A DNA stretch of 64,000 bases from an uncultured bacterium (GTDB taxonomy: Bacteria; Bacillota; Clostridia; Oscillospirales; Oscillospiraceae), in contig CATKXO010000001.1 in assembly GCA_949840775.1 (NCBI GenBank), forward strand, positions 62,001 to 126,000, given 5' to 3'. Shown piece after piece: positions 8,077 through 15,719 of the stretch; positions within the stretch are counted from its first letter, which is position 1, and every line of letters begins with the position of its first letter. Made by a program: the position numbers and the translations under genes. The notes under the pieces are model-generated. The model did no database searches. It was not told the DNA's origin and was given only the letters and a program-made list of their open reading frames with translations.

Positions 8077-9300
8077 ATGGCGTATAAAGTTATCGAGGGC
8101 GGCGGCATCACCAGCCCCAAGGGTTATCTGGCCGGCGCCTGCTATGTGGGCGTGAAGAGCCGCAAGAGCGAGAAGCCCGATGTGGCCATCCTCTACTCCC
8201 AGGAGCCCGCCTCCTGCGCGGCCCTGTTTACCACCAACAAGTTCTGCGCCGCCCCCGTCCTGCTGGGCCGGGAGGTGTTGAAGAAGGGCAAGGCCCGGGC
8301 CGTGGTCATCAACAGCGGCAACGCCAACGCCGCCACCGGCGAGCAGGGCCTGGCCAACGCCAAGAAGGTGGAGGTTCTGGCTGAGGAGCTGCTGGGCCTG
8401 GGTGAGGATGAGGTCTTCGTCAGCTCCACCGGCGTCATCGGGCAGCAGCTGCCCGTGGAGAAGGTGCTGGAGGGCGTGCGCCGCATCGTGCCCACCCTGT
8501 CTGTGGAGCAGGGCACCGACGCCGCCTGGGCCATCATGACCACCGACCTGGTGAAGAAGGAAGTGGCCTATGAGCTGGAGCTGTCCGGCGGCACCATCCG
8601 CATCGGGGCCATGTGCAAGGGCTCCGGTATGATTCACCCCAATATGGCCACCACCCTGATTTACGTCGCCACCGACGCCAAGGTGGAGTCCGCTGTCCTC
8701 CAGCCTATGCTGAAAGCTGCCGCCGACAAGAGCTTCCACATGCTCACCGTAGACGGCGACACCTCCACCAACGACTCCCTGTTCCTCTTTGCCAACGGGG
8801 CCTCCGGCGTCGCCATCGAGTCTGAGGCGGACAAGGCCGCTTTCGCCGCCCTGCTGGACGACATCTGCATCGACATGGCCCGCCGCATCGCCTCTGACGG
8901 CGAGGGCGCCACCCACCTGATGATTGTAGAGGCCAAGGGCCTGCCCACCGAACAAGATGCCCGCATCGTGGCCCGGTCCATCGCCGGCTCCACCCTGTTC
9001 AAGGCCGCGCTCTTCGGCAAGGATGCCAACTGGGGCCGTATTATGGCCGCCGCGGGCTACTCGGGCGCCGACGTGGACCCCACCAAGGCCGACTGTATCC
9101 TGAAAAGCGCTGCCGGCGAGGTGGTGGTGATGGAGGCCGGCTTCGGCACTGCGTTCAGCGAGGACCTGGCCAAGCAGGTGCTCACCGAGCACGATGTCAC
9201 CATCATTGTGGACTTCCACAGCGGCAGCGGACAGGCCACCGCCTTCGGCTGCGACCTGACCTACGACTACGTGAAGATCAATGGCGACTACCGCTCTTGA
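8077..9300 (+). CDS. argJ: ArgJ, glutamate N-acetyltransferase
   Basis: Transfers acetyl from N-acetylornithine to glutamate, closing the acetyl cycle; bifunctional members also use acetyl-CoA. It has 407 residues. Self-cleaving Ntn-type enzyme: KGSGMIHPNMATTL places the nucleophile at Thr192, cut after Ala191, giving alpha and beta chains. The glycine-rich SSTGVIGQQLP oxyanion region is also present. No argA was seen nearby. GAAAGGAG precedes the ATG. Confidence 0.96.
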   Translation: MAYKVIEGGGITSPKGYLAGACYVGVKSRKSEKPDVAILYSQEPASCAALFTTNKFCAAPVLLGREVLKKGKARAVVINSGNANAATGEQGLANAKKVEVLAEELLGLGEDEVFVSSTGVIGQQLPVEKVLEGVRRIVPTLSVEQGTDAAWAIMTTDLVKKEVAYELELSGGTIRIGAMCKGSGMIHPNMATTLIYVATDAKVESAVLQPMLKAAADKSFHMLTVDGDTSTNDSLFLFANGASGVAIESEADKAAFAALLDDICIDMARRIASDGEGATHLMIVEAKGLPTEQDARIVARSIAGSTLFKAALFGKDANWGRIMAAAGYSGADVDPTKADCILKSAAGEVVVMEAGFGTAFSEDLAKQVLTEHDVTIIVDFHSGSGQATAFGCDLTYDYVKINGDYRS

Positions 9301-9315
9301 TGGGGAGGGCATACC

Positions 9316-10197
9316 GTGAACGAAATTGCCAACAAGGTGGAAACCATGCTGGAGGCCATGCCCTACCTGAGCAAATACGCCGGGAAGATTGTGGTCATCA
9401 AGTATGGCGGCAACGCTATGATCAACGAGGAGCTGAAAGCCAACGTTATTAAGGATGTGGTCCTCCTCAAGGCCATGGGCCTGAAGCCTGTGCTGTGCCA
9501 CGGCGGCGGCCCCGGCATCAATAAGATGCTGGAGCAGCTGGACATCCCCGTGAAGTTCATCAACGGCCTGCGCTACACCTCCGCCGAGATTATCCGGGTG
9601 GTGGAGATGGTGCTCATCGGCCAGGTGAACAGCGAACTGGTGGGCCGCATCAGCGCTCAGGGCGGCAGGGCCGTGGGCCTGTCCGGAATCAGCGGAAACC
9701 TGTTCCAGTGTGTTCAGCGCAGTGAGGAGCTGGGCTATGTGGGCGACGTGGTGAAGGTCAACGCCGAGCCCGTCCTGGCCATGCTGGACGCCGGGTTTAT
9801 CCCCGTGGTGGCCCCTGTGGGCACCGACGGCCAGGGCAACAGCTTCAACATCAACGGCGACACCGCCGCCAGCAAGCTGGCCGGGGCGCTGAAGGCTGAG
9901 AAACTGATGATTCTCACCGACATCGAGGGCCTGTGCAACGATATCAAGGTCCGGGATGTCATCTCCTACCTGAACGTGGCCGATGTCCCCGGCCTGAAGG
10001 ACCAGGGCACCATCGCCGGGGGCATGATCCCCAAGGTGGACTGCTGCGTGCAGGCCATCGAGGAGGGGGTCACCAGCGTGCATATCATCGACGGCCGCCA
10101 GCCCCACAGTATGCTGTATGAGGCGTTCTCCAACGAGGGCACCGGCACCACTGTGGGCACCGCCCAGCCCAGCGTGGGCATCAAATGGAATAAGTAG
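9316..10197 (+). CDS. argB: ArgB, acetylglutamate kinase
   Basis: Phosphorylates N-acetylglutamate, often the arginine-inhibited step in organisms with the acetyl cycle. It has 293 residues. Motifs: IVVIKYGGNAM for the phosphate-binding Lys, LCHGGGPGIN for substrate, and NINGDTAASKLAG in the ATP lobe. The N-terminal helix (NEIANKVETMLEAMPYL) is the extension found in hexameric, arginine-sensitive kinases. Starts at GTG 15 bp after argJ, with GGGGAGG before it. Confidence 0.96.
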   Translation: MNEIANKVETMLEAMPYLSKYAGKIVVIKYGGNAMINEELKANVIKDVVLLKAMGLKPVLCHGGGPGINKMLEQLDIPVKFINGLRYTSAEIIRVVEMVLIGQVNSELVGRISAQGGRAVGLSGISGNLFQCVQRSEELGYVGDVVKVNAEPVLAMLDAGFIPVVAPVGTDGQGNSFNINGDTAASKLAGALKAEKLMILTDIEGLCNDIKVRDVISYLNVADVPGLKDQGTIAGGMIPKVDCCVQAIEEGVTSVHIIDGRQPHSMLYEAFSNEGTGTTVGTAQPSVGIKWNK

Positions 10198-10262
10198 GGG
10201 CGGATACCATCCGCCCGCCGGGCAGCGAACCCGCAGGGGCGGCCTGTGGCCGCCCGCAGGAA
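10198..10262. repeat. GC palindromes between argB and argD
   Basis: Two adjacent hairpins (ggggcggat-accatccgccc, and gcaggggcggcc-tgtggccgcccgcagg). They resemble the GTAG/CTAC palindromes found elsewhere in this window and stand where a processing or attenuation stem could lie. Confidence 0.6.
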
Positions 10263-10332
10263 AATGTCTGCCCGCGTTAAAACAGACCAAAGCGCGCAAG
10301 CGCACAATAAAATTTATCAGGAGGTAATCTCT

Positions 10333-11559
10333 ATGCTTCAGAACTATACCAGCAACGCCGCTGCCATCGCTGATGCCGACAAGTATTTGTATGGCAACCA
10401 TGCCCGTATGCCCATCGTCATGGACAGGGGCGAGGGCTGCTGGGTCTGGGACCTGGACGGCCGCAAGTTCCTGGACTTTGTGGGTGGCATCGCCGTCAAC
10501 GGCCTGGGCCACTGTCACCCCGCCATCGTGAAGGCCATGGAGGAGCGGGCTCACACCATGCTCCACTGCTCCAACTACTACTATAACGCCCCCGCCATCC
10601 AGGTCTGCAAGATGATCGTGGAGAACAGCTGCTTTGAGAAGGTCCTCTTTGCCAACTCCGGCGCCGAGGCCAACGAGGGCCAGATCAAGCTGGCCCGGAA
10701 GTACGCCGTGGACCACGGCCACCCCGAGCGCTACGTGGTCATCAGCATGCTGAAGAGCTTCCACGGCCGCACCCTGGCCACCGCCACCGCCACCGGCCAG
10801 GAGATCGTCCACAACCCCAAGTGGTACTCCCCCCTGCCTGAGGGCTTCCGCTACGCGGAGTTCAACAACCTGGAGTCCGTGAAGGAGCAGCTGGACGACA
10901 AGGTTTGCGCCATCCTCACCGAGCCCGTTCAGGGCGAGGGCGGCGTCCGTCCCGCCACCCAGGAGTTCCTCCAGGGCCTGCGCGACATCTGCGACGAGCG
11001 GGGTATCCTGCTGATGTTCGACGAGGTGCAGGTGGGCTCCGGCCGTACCGGCAAGCTCTTTGCCCATCAAAACTTCGGCGTGGAGCCTGACACCTGCTCC
11101 ATGGCCAAGGCGCTGGGCTCCGGTGTGCCCATCGGCGCAGTCTGCGCCCGGGGCGACGCCGCCCAGACCCTGATTCCCGGCACCCACGGCTCCACCTTCG
11201 CCGGCGGGCCTCTGGCCTGCGGCCTGGCCGCCGCCACCCTGGACACCATGCTCAACGAGGGCGTGATGGACAATGCCGTCAAGGTGGGCGAGCACTTCCG
11301 CGCCGAGCTGAAAAAGATGGTTGACAAGCACCCCGGCGTGGCCAAGGAGGTCCGCGGCCTGGGCATGATCAACGGCGTGGAGCTCACCGACAATGAGCTG
11401 GGTCCCCAGATTGTGAACAAGTGCTTTGACCAGGACGTGCTCATCAACTGCACCGCCGGCAACGTGCTGCGCTTTATCCCGCCGCTGATTGCCACTGAGG
11501 CAGAGTGCGACATCGTAGTGGCCGCCATCGACAAGGCCCTCACTGAGCTGGGCAAGTGA
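10333..11559 (+). CDS. argD: ArgD, acetylornithine aminotransferase
   Basis: PLP enzyme converting N-acetylglutamate semialdehyde to N-acetylornithine. I chose ATG 10333 (MLQNYTSNAAA), which has AGGAGGTAAT before it, over an earlier in-frame ATG that lies in the palindromic spacer. 408 residues. GAEANEGQIKLAR binds the cofactor phosphate; FDEVQVGSGRTG holds the pyridine-N Asp; Lys259 in SMAKALGSGVPIGA is the Schiff-base lysine. Last gene of the arg operon. Confidence 0.95.
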   Translation: MLQNYTSNAAAIADADKYLYGNHARMPIVMDRGEGCWVWDLDGRKFLDFVGGIAVNGLGHCHPAIVKAMEERAHTMLHCSNYYYNAPAIQVCKMIVENSCFEKVLFANSGAEANEGQIKLARKYAVDHGHPERYVVISMLKSFHGRTLATATATGQEIVHNPKWYSPLPEGFRYAEFNNLESVKEQLDDKVCAILTEPVQGEGGVRPATQEFLQGLRDICDERGILLMFDEVQVGSGRTGKLFAHQNFGVEPDTCSMAKALGSGVPIGAVCARGDAAQTLIPGTHGSTFAGGPLACGLAAATLDTMLNEGVMDNAVKVGEHFRAELKKMVDKHPGVAKEVRGLGMINGVELTDNELGPQIVNKCFDQDVLINCTAGNVLRFIPPLIATEAECDIVVAAIDKALTELGK

Positions 11560-11573
11560 GACTGCTGCCTCCT

Positions 11574-11603
11574 GGCGGACGGACCCTCCCCGGTCCGTCC
11601 GCC
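11574..11603 (+). terminator. Hairpin after argD
   Basis: Perfect 12-bp stem GGCGGACGGACC / GGTCCGTCCGCC with a 6-nt loop, 15 bp past the argD stop. There is no U-run, so it may act as a 3'-end stabiliser or a poor terminator. Confidence 0.5.
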
Positions 11604-11789
11604 GGGAGTGGTTGAAGATGCATTCTAAATTGCAGGAAATCCTGCAAATCGTTGCGCCGCAGTGCACAGACGGCTGTGATAACGCATAATTATAAATGAT
11701 TCTCTCCTTTTCTTTTGTAAAAATTCACCTATACAACGGGCGAAAAGCTTCTTTTTCTCCCGGAGATATGAAACTCCTTGAAAAAATGC

Positions 11790-11866
11790 TTGCGTTTTTG
11801 CCAGCGATGTAGTATAATAAATCAACGGCCCGGATCGGGCCGTCCGCCGCGTCCGGACGCGGCGGA
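11790..11866 (+). promoter_or_regulatory. nhaC promoter and palindromic leader
   Basis: TTGCGT, 17 bp, TATAAT (11813-11818). Right after it come two stems: GGCCCGGATCGGGCC and the 24-bp perfect palindrome at 11843-11866 (TCCGCCGCGTCC plus its complement). About 140 nt more of AT-richer leader precede nhaC; it matches no riboswitch that I can name. The 185 bp before the promoter, back to argD, show no gene. Confidence 0.55.
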
Positions 11867-12006
11867 AGAGGAGAGGAAAAGGGGAGGAGAGGTGTTGCGA
11901 TAGAGCCTGCTCGGAATACCCACGGATTACCAGAAAACGTAACGTTACCCCAAAAAATGCATTTGTTTGTCTTGAGATTCTGTCAGGTCTCCGGACAGGG
12001 GAGTGC

Positions 12007-13515
12007 ATGTATGAAGAAAGGTTGGTAAAATCAGTGAGTGAAGAAAAGAAAACCTCCGGCAGAATGCCGAAGATGTGGGAGGCATTGCTCTCTCTGGGCT
12101 TCCTGGTCTTGGCGCTTTATGTTGGCATCATGGTCTTCGGGGTCGACCCCCATGTTCCCATGTTCATCGGCGTTATCGGCGCCGCCCTGATGGCCCTGTG
12201 GCTGGGCTATAAGTGGGAAGAGATCGAAAAGTCCATGATGGACGGCATCTACAAGGCCCTCCAGTCCGTCTGTATCCTGATCATCGTCGGCGTCCTCATC
12301 GGCGTTTGGATCAACGCCGGCGTGGTGCCCTCCATGGTCTACTACGGCCTGAAGCTGCTGCATCCCGCCATCTTCTTTGTCGCTACCGTTCTGATCTGCT
12401 CCATCACCTCCCTGGCCACCGGCACCTCCTGGGGTACCATGGGCACCATGGGTGTGGCTTTCATGGGCATCAGCTATGGCCTGGGCATGAATACCGCCAT
12501 GACCGCCGGCGCCATTCTGTCCGGCGCCTACTTCGGTGATAAGATGTCTCCCCTGTCCGACACCACCAATCTGGCCCCCGCTATGGCCGGCACCGATGTT
12601 ATGAGCCACGTGAAAGCCATGTTGCTGCCCACCGTCATCACCTACGGGCTGACCCTGGTCATCTTCGGCGTGCTGGGCGTCACCCAGTACCACGGCGGCG
12701 ACGCGGACCTGAGCCGTGTCACCGAGTTCTCCAACGCCCTGAATGCAGCCAACGGTGGTGTGTTCAACATCAATCCCATTCTGCTGCTGCCCCCCGTCAT
12801 CGTTATTGTAGCGGTGGCCATGAAGGTGCCCGCCATTCCCGGTATCGTCCTGGGTATCCTGTCCGGTGCGATCCTGGGCCTGATCTTCCAACCCTCCTGC
12901 GACTTGGGCACCCTCTTTGCCTACGGTAAGGACGGTTTCACCTTCACTGAGGACACCCTGGCTATGATGGAGGCTACCCTCACCCCCGACACCTGCTACA
13001 CCATGACCCGCCTGCTGGAGACCGGCGGTATCATGGGCATGATGTCTTCTGTCTCCATGACCATCATCGCTATGATGTTCGGCGGTATCATGGAGTACAC
13101 CCACCAGCTGGAGGTCATCGTCAACCAGCTCAAGAAGCTGGTCAAGGGTCCTGCCGGCCTGGTTACCCTCACCGAGGCCACCTGCGTGGTGTCCAACGCC
13201 GTTATGCCCGAGCAGTACATCTCCATCGTGGTGCCCGGCTCCATGTACGCCGACGAGTACCGCAAGATGGGTCTGCATCCCACGGTGTTGTCCTCCGCTC
13301 TGGAGGGCGCTGGCACCGTGACCTCCGCCCTGATCCCCTGGAACACCTGCGGCGTGTTCATTTCCGACACACTGCATATGGGCGTGGCCGAGTATGGTCC
13401 CTTTGCTTTCTTCAACTGGCTGATGCCCATTATCAACCTGGCCTGCGCCTATGTGGGCGTTACCCTGAAGGATCTGGACGGCAAGCCCTTCAAGAAAAAG
13501 GCCGCCAAGGTCTGA
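12007..13515 (+). CDS. nhaC: NhaC-family Na+/H+ antiporter
   Basis: About 502 residues and 11-12 hydrophobic spans. Secondary transporter of the ion transporter superfamily, exchanging Na+ for H+ across the membrane; some family members exchange organic anions instead. Motifs: ATGTSWGTMGTMGVAF in the core, then GAILSGAYFGDKMSPLSDTTNLAPA, typical of NhaC. The start is uncertain: ATG 12007 (GGGGAG only 3 nt away) or GTG 12034. It has its own promoter, so it is not part of the arg operon. Confidence 0.88.
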   Translation: MYEERLVKSVSEEKKTSGRMPKMWEALLSLGFLVLALYVGIMVFGVDPHVPMFIGVIGAALMALWLGYKWEEIEKSMMDGIYKALQSVCILIIVGVLIGVWINAGVVPSMVYYGLKLLHPAIFFVATVLICSITSLATGTSWGTMGTMGVAFMGISYGLGMNTAMTAGAILSGAYFGDKMSPLSDTTNLAPAMAGTDVMSHVKAMLLPTVITYGLTLVIFGVLGVTQYHGGDADLSRVTEFSNALNAANGGVFNINPILLLPPVIVIVAVAMKVPAIPGIVLGILSGAILGLIFQPSCDLGTLFAYGKDGFTFTEDTLAMMEATLTPDTCYTMTRLLETGGIMGMMSSVSMTIIAMMFGGIMEYTHQLEVIVNQLKKLVKGPAGLVTLTEATCVVSNAVMPEQYISIVVPGSMYADEYRKMGLHPTVLSSALEGAGTVTSALIPWNTCGVFISDTLHMGVAEYGPFAFFNWLMPIINLACAYVGVTLKDLDGKPFKKKAAKV

Positions 13516-13538
13516 GTTTTTCCCGAATCGTAGAGCGA

Positions 13539-13579
13539 AAGGAGTCCGCCGGGCGGCGGACTCCTTTCAGCCTGTCAAA
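13539..13579 (-). repeat. 41-bp repeat, copy 1 (inverted partner at 33700)
   Basis: Read on the minus strand it begins TTTGACAGGCTGAAAGGAGT and ends in a GCCGCCCGGC-centred stem. All 41 bases recur on the plus strand at 33700-33740. At that site it follows a transposase C-terminal fragment, so it is probably the right end of an insertion sequence. Confidence 0.85.
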
Positions 13580-13604
13580 AAACTCGCCAGTGGCGAGTTT
13601 TTTT
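13577..13604 (+). terminator. Intrinsic terminator after nhaC
   Basis: AAAAAACTCGCC-AGT-GGCGAGTTTTTTT: 9-bp stem and a 7-T tail. The upstream stem AAAGGAGTCCGCC/GGCGGACTCCTTT (13538-13567) belongs to the 41-bp repeat described separately. Confidence 0.9.
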
Positions 13605-13622
13605 GGTATCATAAAATGGAAG

Positions 13623-13740
13623 TGAACCGCCCAGTAAAAACGGACAATAGACAAAAGGCCCCCTGTGTAGGAAAATAAGGCTACACAGGGGGTCGTAATA
13701 TGGAGAAGCGAAAATACACAAAGATACAAGTACTGGAAAC
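13623..13740 (+). mobile_element. Decayed insertion sequence left end (IS3-like)
   Basis: TGAACCGCCCAGTAAAAACGGACA looks like a terminal repeat. Then CCCCCTGTGTAG/CTACACAGGGGG (13659-13692) forms a stem and a short frame starts at ATG 13700 with MEKRKYTKIQVLETEM before a stop. This matches, from memory, the start of IS3-family OrfA proteins in related Clostridia. The rest of the transposase is gone. Confidence 0.5.
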
Positions 13741-14305
13741 AGAGATGTAGAGAGACAGGATAATTGAGAAACCGGGATAAACCGGGACAGGACGGGAATA
13801 TATGAGAAAACCCGCCTTTTAGACGGGAAACAGGGCATTTTCAACCGGGACGGGCCCAGGAGCGGGACCCGGCTCTCAAAAAAGTTGAGACGAGGGTGTC
13901 GACGCGAGCGGCGCTCTTTTTTCATGCCCTGGGGAGCCCCTGAGAAGACCCAGGACGCCGGGGCGCTGCTGGACGTATCGGAGCCCAGAGAGGCCGAAAA
14001 ACGCGAACAGCGGCCATTTTCAGACAAAAGGGGGCCGTTCCACCCGTCCCGGAAGTCACAGCAGCAGACATAAGAGGACGGGCTTCGCGGCCCACAATCA
14101 GATTACACTCCCAGGCATAATGGAAAGGTGGAGCGCAGCCACAGGGAAGACCAGAACCGTTTTTGCTCCAACCACTCTTTTTCTCCCTGGTTGATTTTGA
14201 AAAGCAGCTTTCTGTTCATAACCACCACTCTAACAATCTACCGATGAGGCCTCTTTCCTGGACTTCCCCTTCCGAGTTCATTGTCCAATTTGTTTGACAA
14301 CCTTA
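13741..14305. other. Gene-free debris region
   Basis: 565 bp without a gene that I can support. It mixes AT-rich and GC-rich patches and broken frames on both strands, next to insertion-sequence debris. A 40-codon minus-strand frame (14098-14220) has no clear ribosome site. Probably decayed mobile DNA. Confidence 0.6.
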
Positions 14306-14338
14306 CAAAAAGCCCGGAAGCGTCTGCTTCCGGGCTTT
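14306..14338 (-). terminator. Intrinsic terminator of ilvE
   Basis: On the minus strand AAAGCCCGGAAGC-agac-GCTTCCGGGCTTTTTG, 13 bp past the ilvE stop. Confidence 0.92.
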
Positions 14339-14350
14339 CCCGCGTGTCAA

Positions 14351-15412
14351 TTACAGCTTCATGACCCAGCCGTGGGGGTCGGCCGTCCGGCCCCACTGGA
14401 TGCCGGTGAGCTCATCATAGAGCTTCTGGGTGATGGGGCCGATCTGGTTGTTGTTGATGATGACCTTCTCGTCACCCTCGGCCAGCTCGCCGATGGGAGA
14501 GACCACGGCGGCGGTGCCGGTGCCCCAGGCCTCCTCCATGGTGCCCTTCCTGGCGGCCTCGAACAGCTCCTCGGCGGAGATGCGGCGCTCCTCCACCTCG
14601 TAGCCCCAGTCCTTCAGCAGCTGAATACAGGAACGGCGGGTGATGCCGTCCAGCACAGAGCCGTTCAGATCGGGGGTGAGAATCTTGCCGTCCACCTTGA
14701 ACATCACGTTCATGGCGCCCACCTCTTCGATATACTTGCGGTGTACGCCGTCCAGCCACAGCACCTGAGTGTAGCCCTTGGCCTCGGCCCGGTCACCGGC
14801 CCGGAGAGAGGCGGCGTAGTTGCCGCCGGTCTTGGCCATGCCGGTGCCGCCCTTCACAGCCCGCACGTCCTGGTCCTCCACGTAGATCTTAACGGGAGCC
14901 AGGCCCTCGGGATAGTAGGCGCCCACAGGGCAGACAATGACGATATACTGGCAGTGGTGGGAGGAGTGGACCCCCAGGGCGGGGTCGATGCCGATGAGGA
15001 AGGGGCGGATATACAGGGAGGTGCCCTCCTCACTGGGTACCCAGTCCTGCTCCAGCCTGACCAGCTCGGTAATGCCGGCCAGAGCCAGGTCCTCGGGGAC
15101 CTGGGGCAGGGACAGGCGTTCGGCGGAGGCGTTCATCCGGCGGATGTTGTCCATGGGCCGGAAGAGCTGGACGGAACTGTCGGCGGTACGGTAGGCCTTC
15201 AGGCCCTCGAAAATCTCCTGGGCGTAGTGGAGCACCTTGGCGGCGGGGTCGATTTGCAGAGGGGCATAGGGGACGATGCGGGCGTCCTGCCAGCCCTTGC
15301 CGGCATAGTAGTCCGCGATAAACATATGGTCGGTGAAGCTGGTGCCGAAAACCAGCTTGGAGGAATCCGGCTTTTCCTTCAGGGTGGCCGCGCGGGTGAT
15401 TTTGATTTCCAT
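14351..15412 (-). CDS. ilvE: IlvE, branched-chain aminotransferase
   Basis: PLP class IV transaminase that makes leucine, isoleucine and valine from their keto acids. It has 353 residues, the larger (eukaryotic-like, type II) form. Lys194 in GMAKTGGNYAASL is the expected Schiff-base lysine. YTQVLWLDG and EEVGAMNVMF are family motifs, and GTGTAAVVSPI is the C-terminal phosphate-binding strand. Monocistronic, with its own promoter and terminator; no other ilv/leu genes are near. Confidence 0.95.
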   Translation of the reverse strand: MEIKITRAATLKEKPDSSKLVFGTSFTDHMFIADYYAGKGWQDARIVPYAPLQIDPAAKVLHYAQEIFEGLKAYRTADSSVQLFRPMDNIRRMNASAERLSLPQVPEDLALAGITELVRLEQDWVPSEEGTSLYIRPFLIGIDPALGVHSSHHCQYIVIVCPVGAYYPEGLAPVKIYVEDQDVRAVKGGTGMAKTGGNYAASLRAGDRAEAKGYTQVLWLDGVHRKYIEEVGAMNVMFKVDGKILTPDLNGSVLDGITRRSCIQLLKDWGYEVEERRISAEELFEAARKGTMEEAWGTGTAAVVSPIGELAEGDEKVIINNNQIGPITQKLYDELTGIQWGRTADPHGWVMKL

Positions 15413-15449
15413 AGTAGATCACTCCTGTTTCCATTTTAGGGTAATCTCT

Positions 15450-15477
15450 ATTATAGCAGTATTTTCCCTCCGGTCAA
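15450..15477 (-). promoter_or_regulatory. Promoter of ilvE
   Basis: Minus strand TTGACC, 16 bp, TATAAT with an extended TGC before the -10. The ATG is about 38 nt further on, so no room remains for a T-box leader. Confidence 0.8.
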
Positions 15478-15641
15478 GGGCCTGTAACCGGATTTTATAC
15501 TTGTCACATACTTCAACTACTCCAGCCAGGCTTGGAAGCATAGACATCCCCCGGCGTCACGGCCACAACGGTCACAGTGGTCCTCGGCCTTTACCCCGCA
15601 GGCGCCGCGCCAAACTTTGATCTTTGCCCCGCAGGCGCCGC
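15478..15641 (-). other. Intergenic stretch with a Cys-rich frame remnant
   Basis: Read on the minus strand, one frame codes FVCGACGAKIKVW, then RGACGVKAEDHC and DRCGRDAGGCLC before a stop, which resembles a zinc-ribbon tail. There is no ribosome site and the frame opens inside the terminator of the giant gene, so I treat it as a remnant or chance frame. Confidence 0.35.
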
Positions 15642-15708
15642 AAACAAAAAACAACCCTGCCTAATCTAAACAGCCGGTATCAGCCTGTTTAGAATTAAGC
15701 AGGGTTGT
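15642..15708 (-). terminator. Large terminator of the giant surface-protein gene
   Basis: On the minus strand a long stem (AACAACCCTGC...GCAGGGTTGTT, with inner CTAAACAGgc/gCTGTTTAG) is followed by TTTTTTGTTTG. It begins about 12 bp after the stop codon. Confidence 0.9.
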
Positions 15709-15719
15709 TCGCCCCTATC

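Noticed and set aside
7999..11667. A 1,222-codon minus-strand frame across argJ, argB and argD
   Set aside because: Shadow of three well-recognised plus-strand enzymes; composition (Gly/His/Val/Leu) is typical of antisense frames in GC-rich genes.
11880..12006. A lysine-type riboswitch before nhaC, suggested by AGAGGTGTTGCGATAG
   Set aside because: The other conserved lysine-riboswitch helices and loops are missing and the leader is too short.
14098..14220. A 40-codon minus-strand ORF (MNRKLLFKINQ...) near the IS debris
   Set aside because: No ribosome site at the right distance, no match known, and it lies in decayed DNA.
15490..15660. A small zinc-ribbon gene (CGACG, CDRCGRD motifs) upstream of ilvE
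   Set aside because: No start or ribosome site; the frame opens within the giant gene's terminator. Kept only as a remnant.
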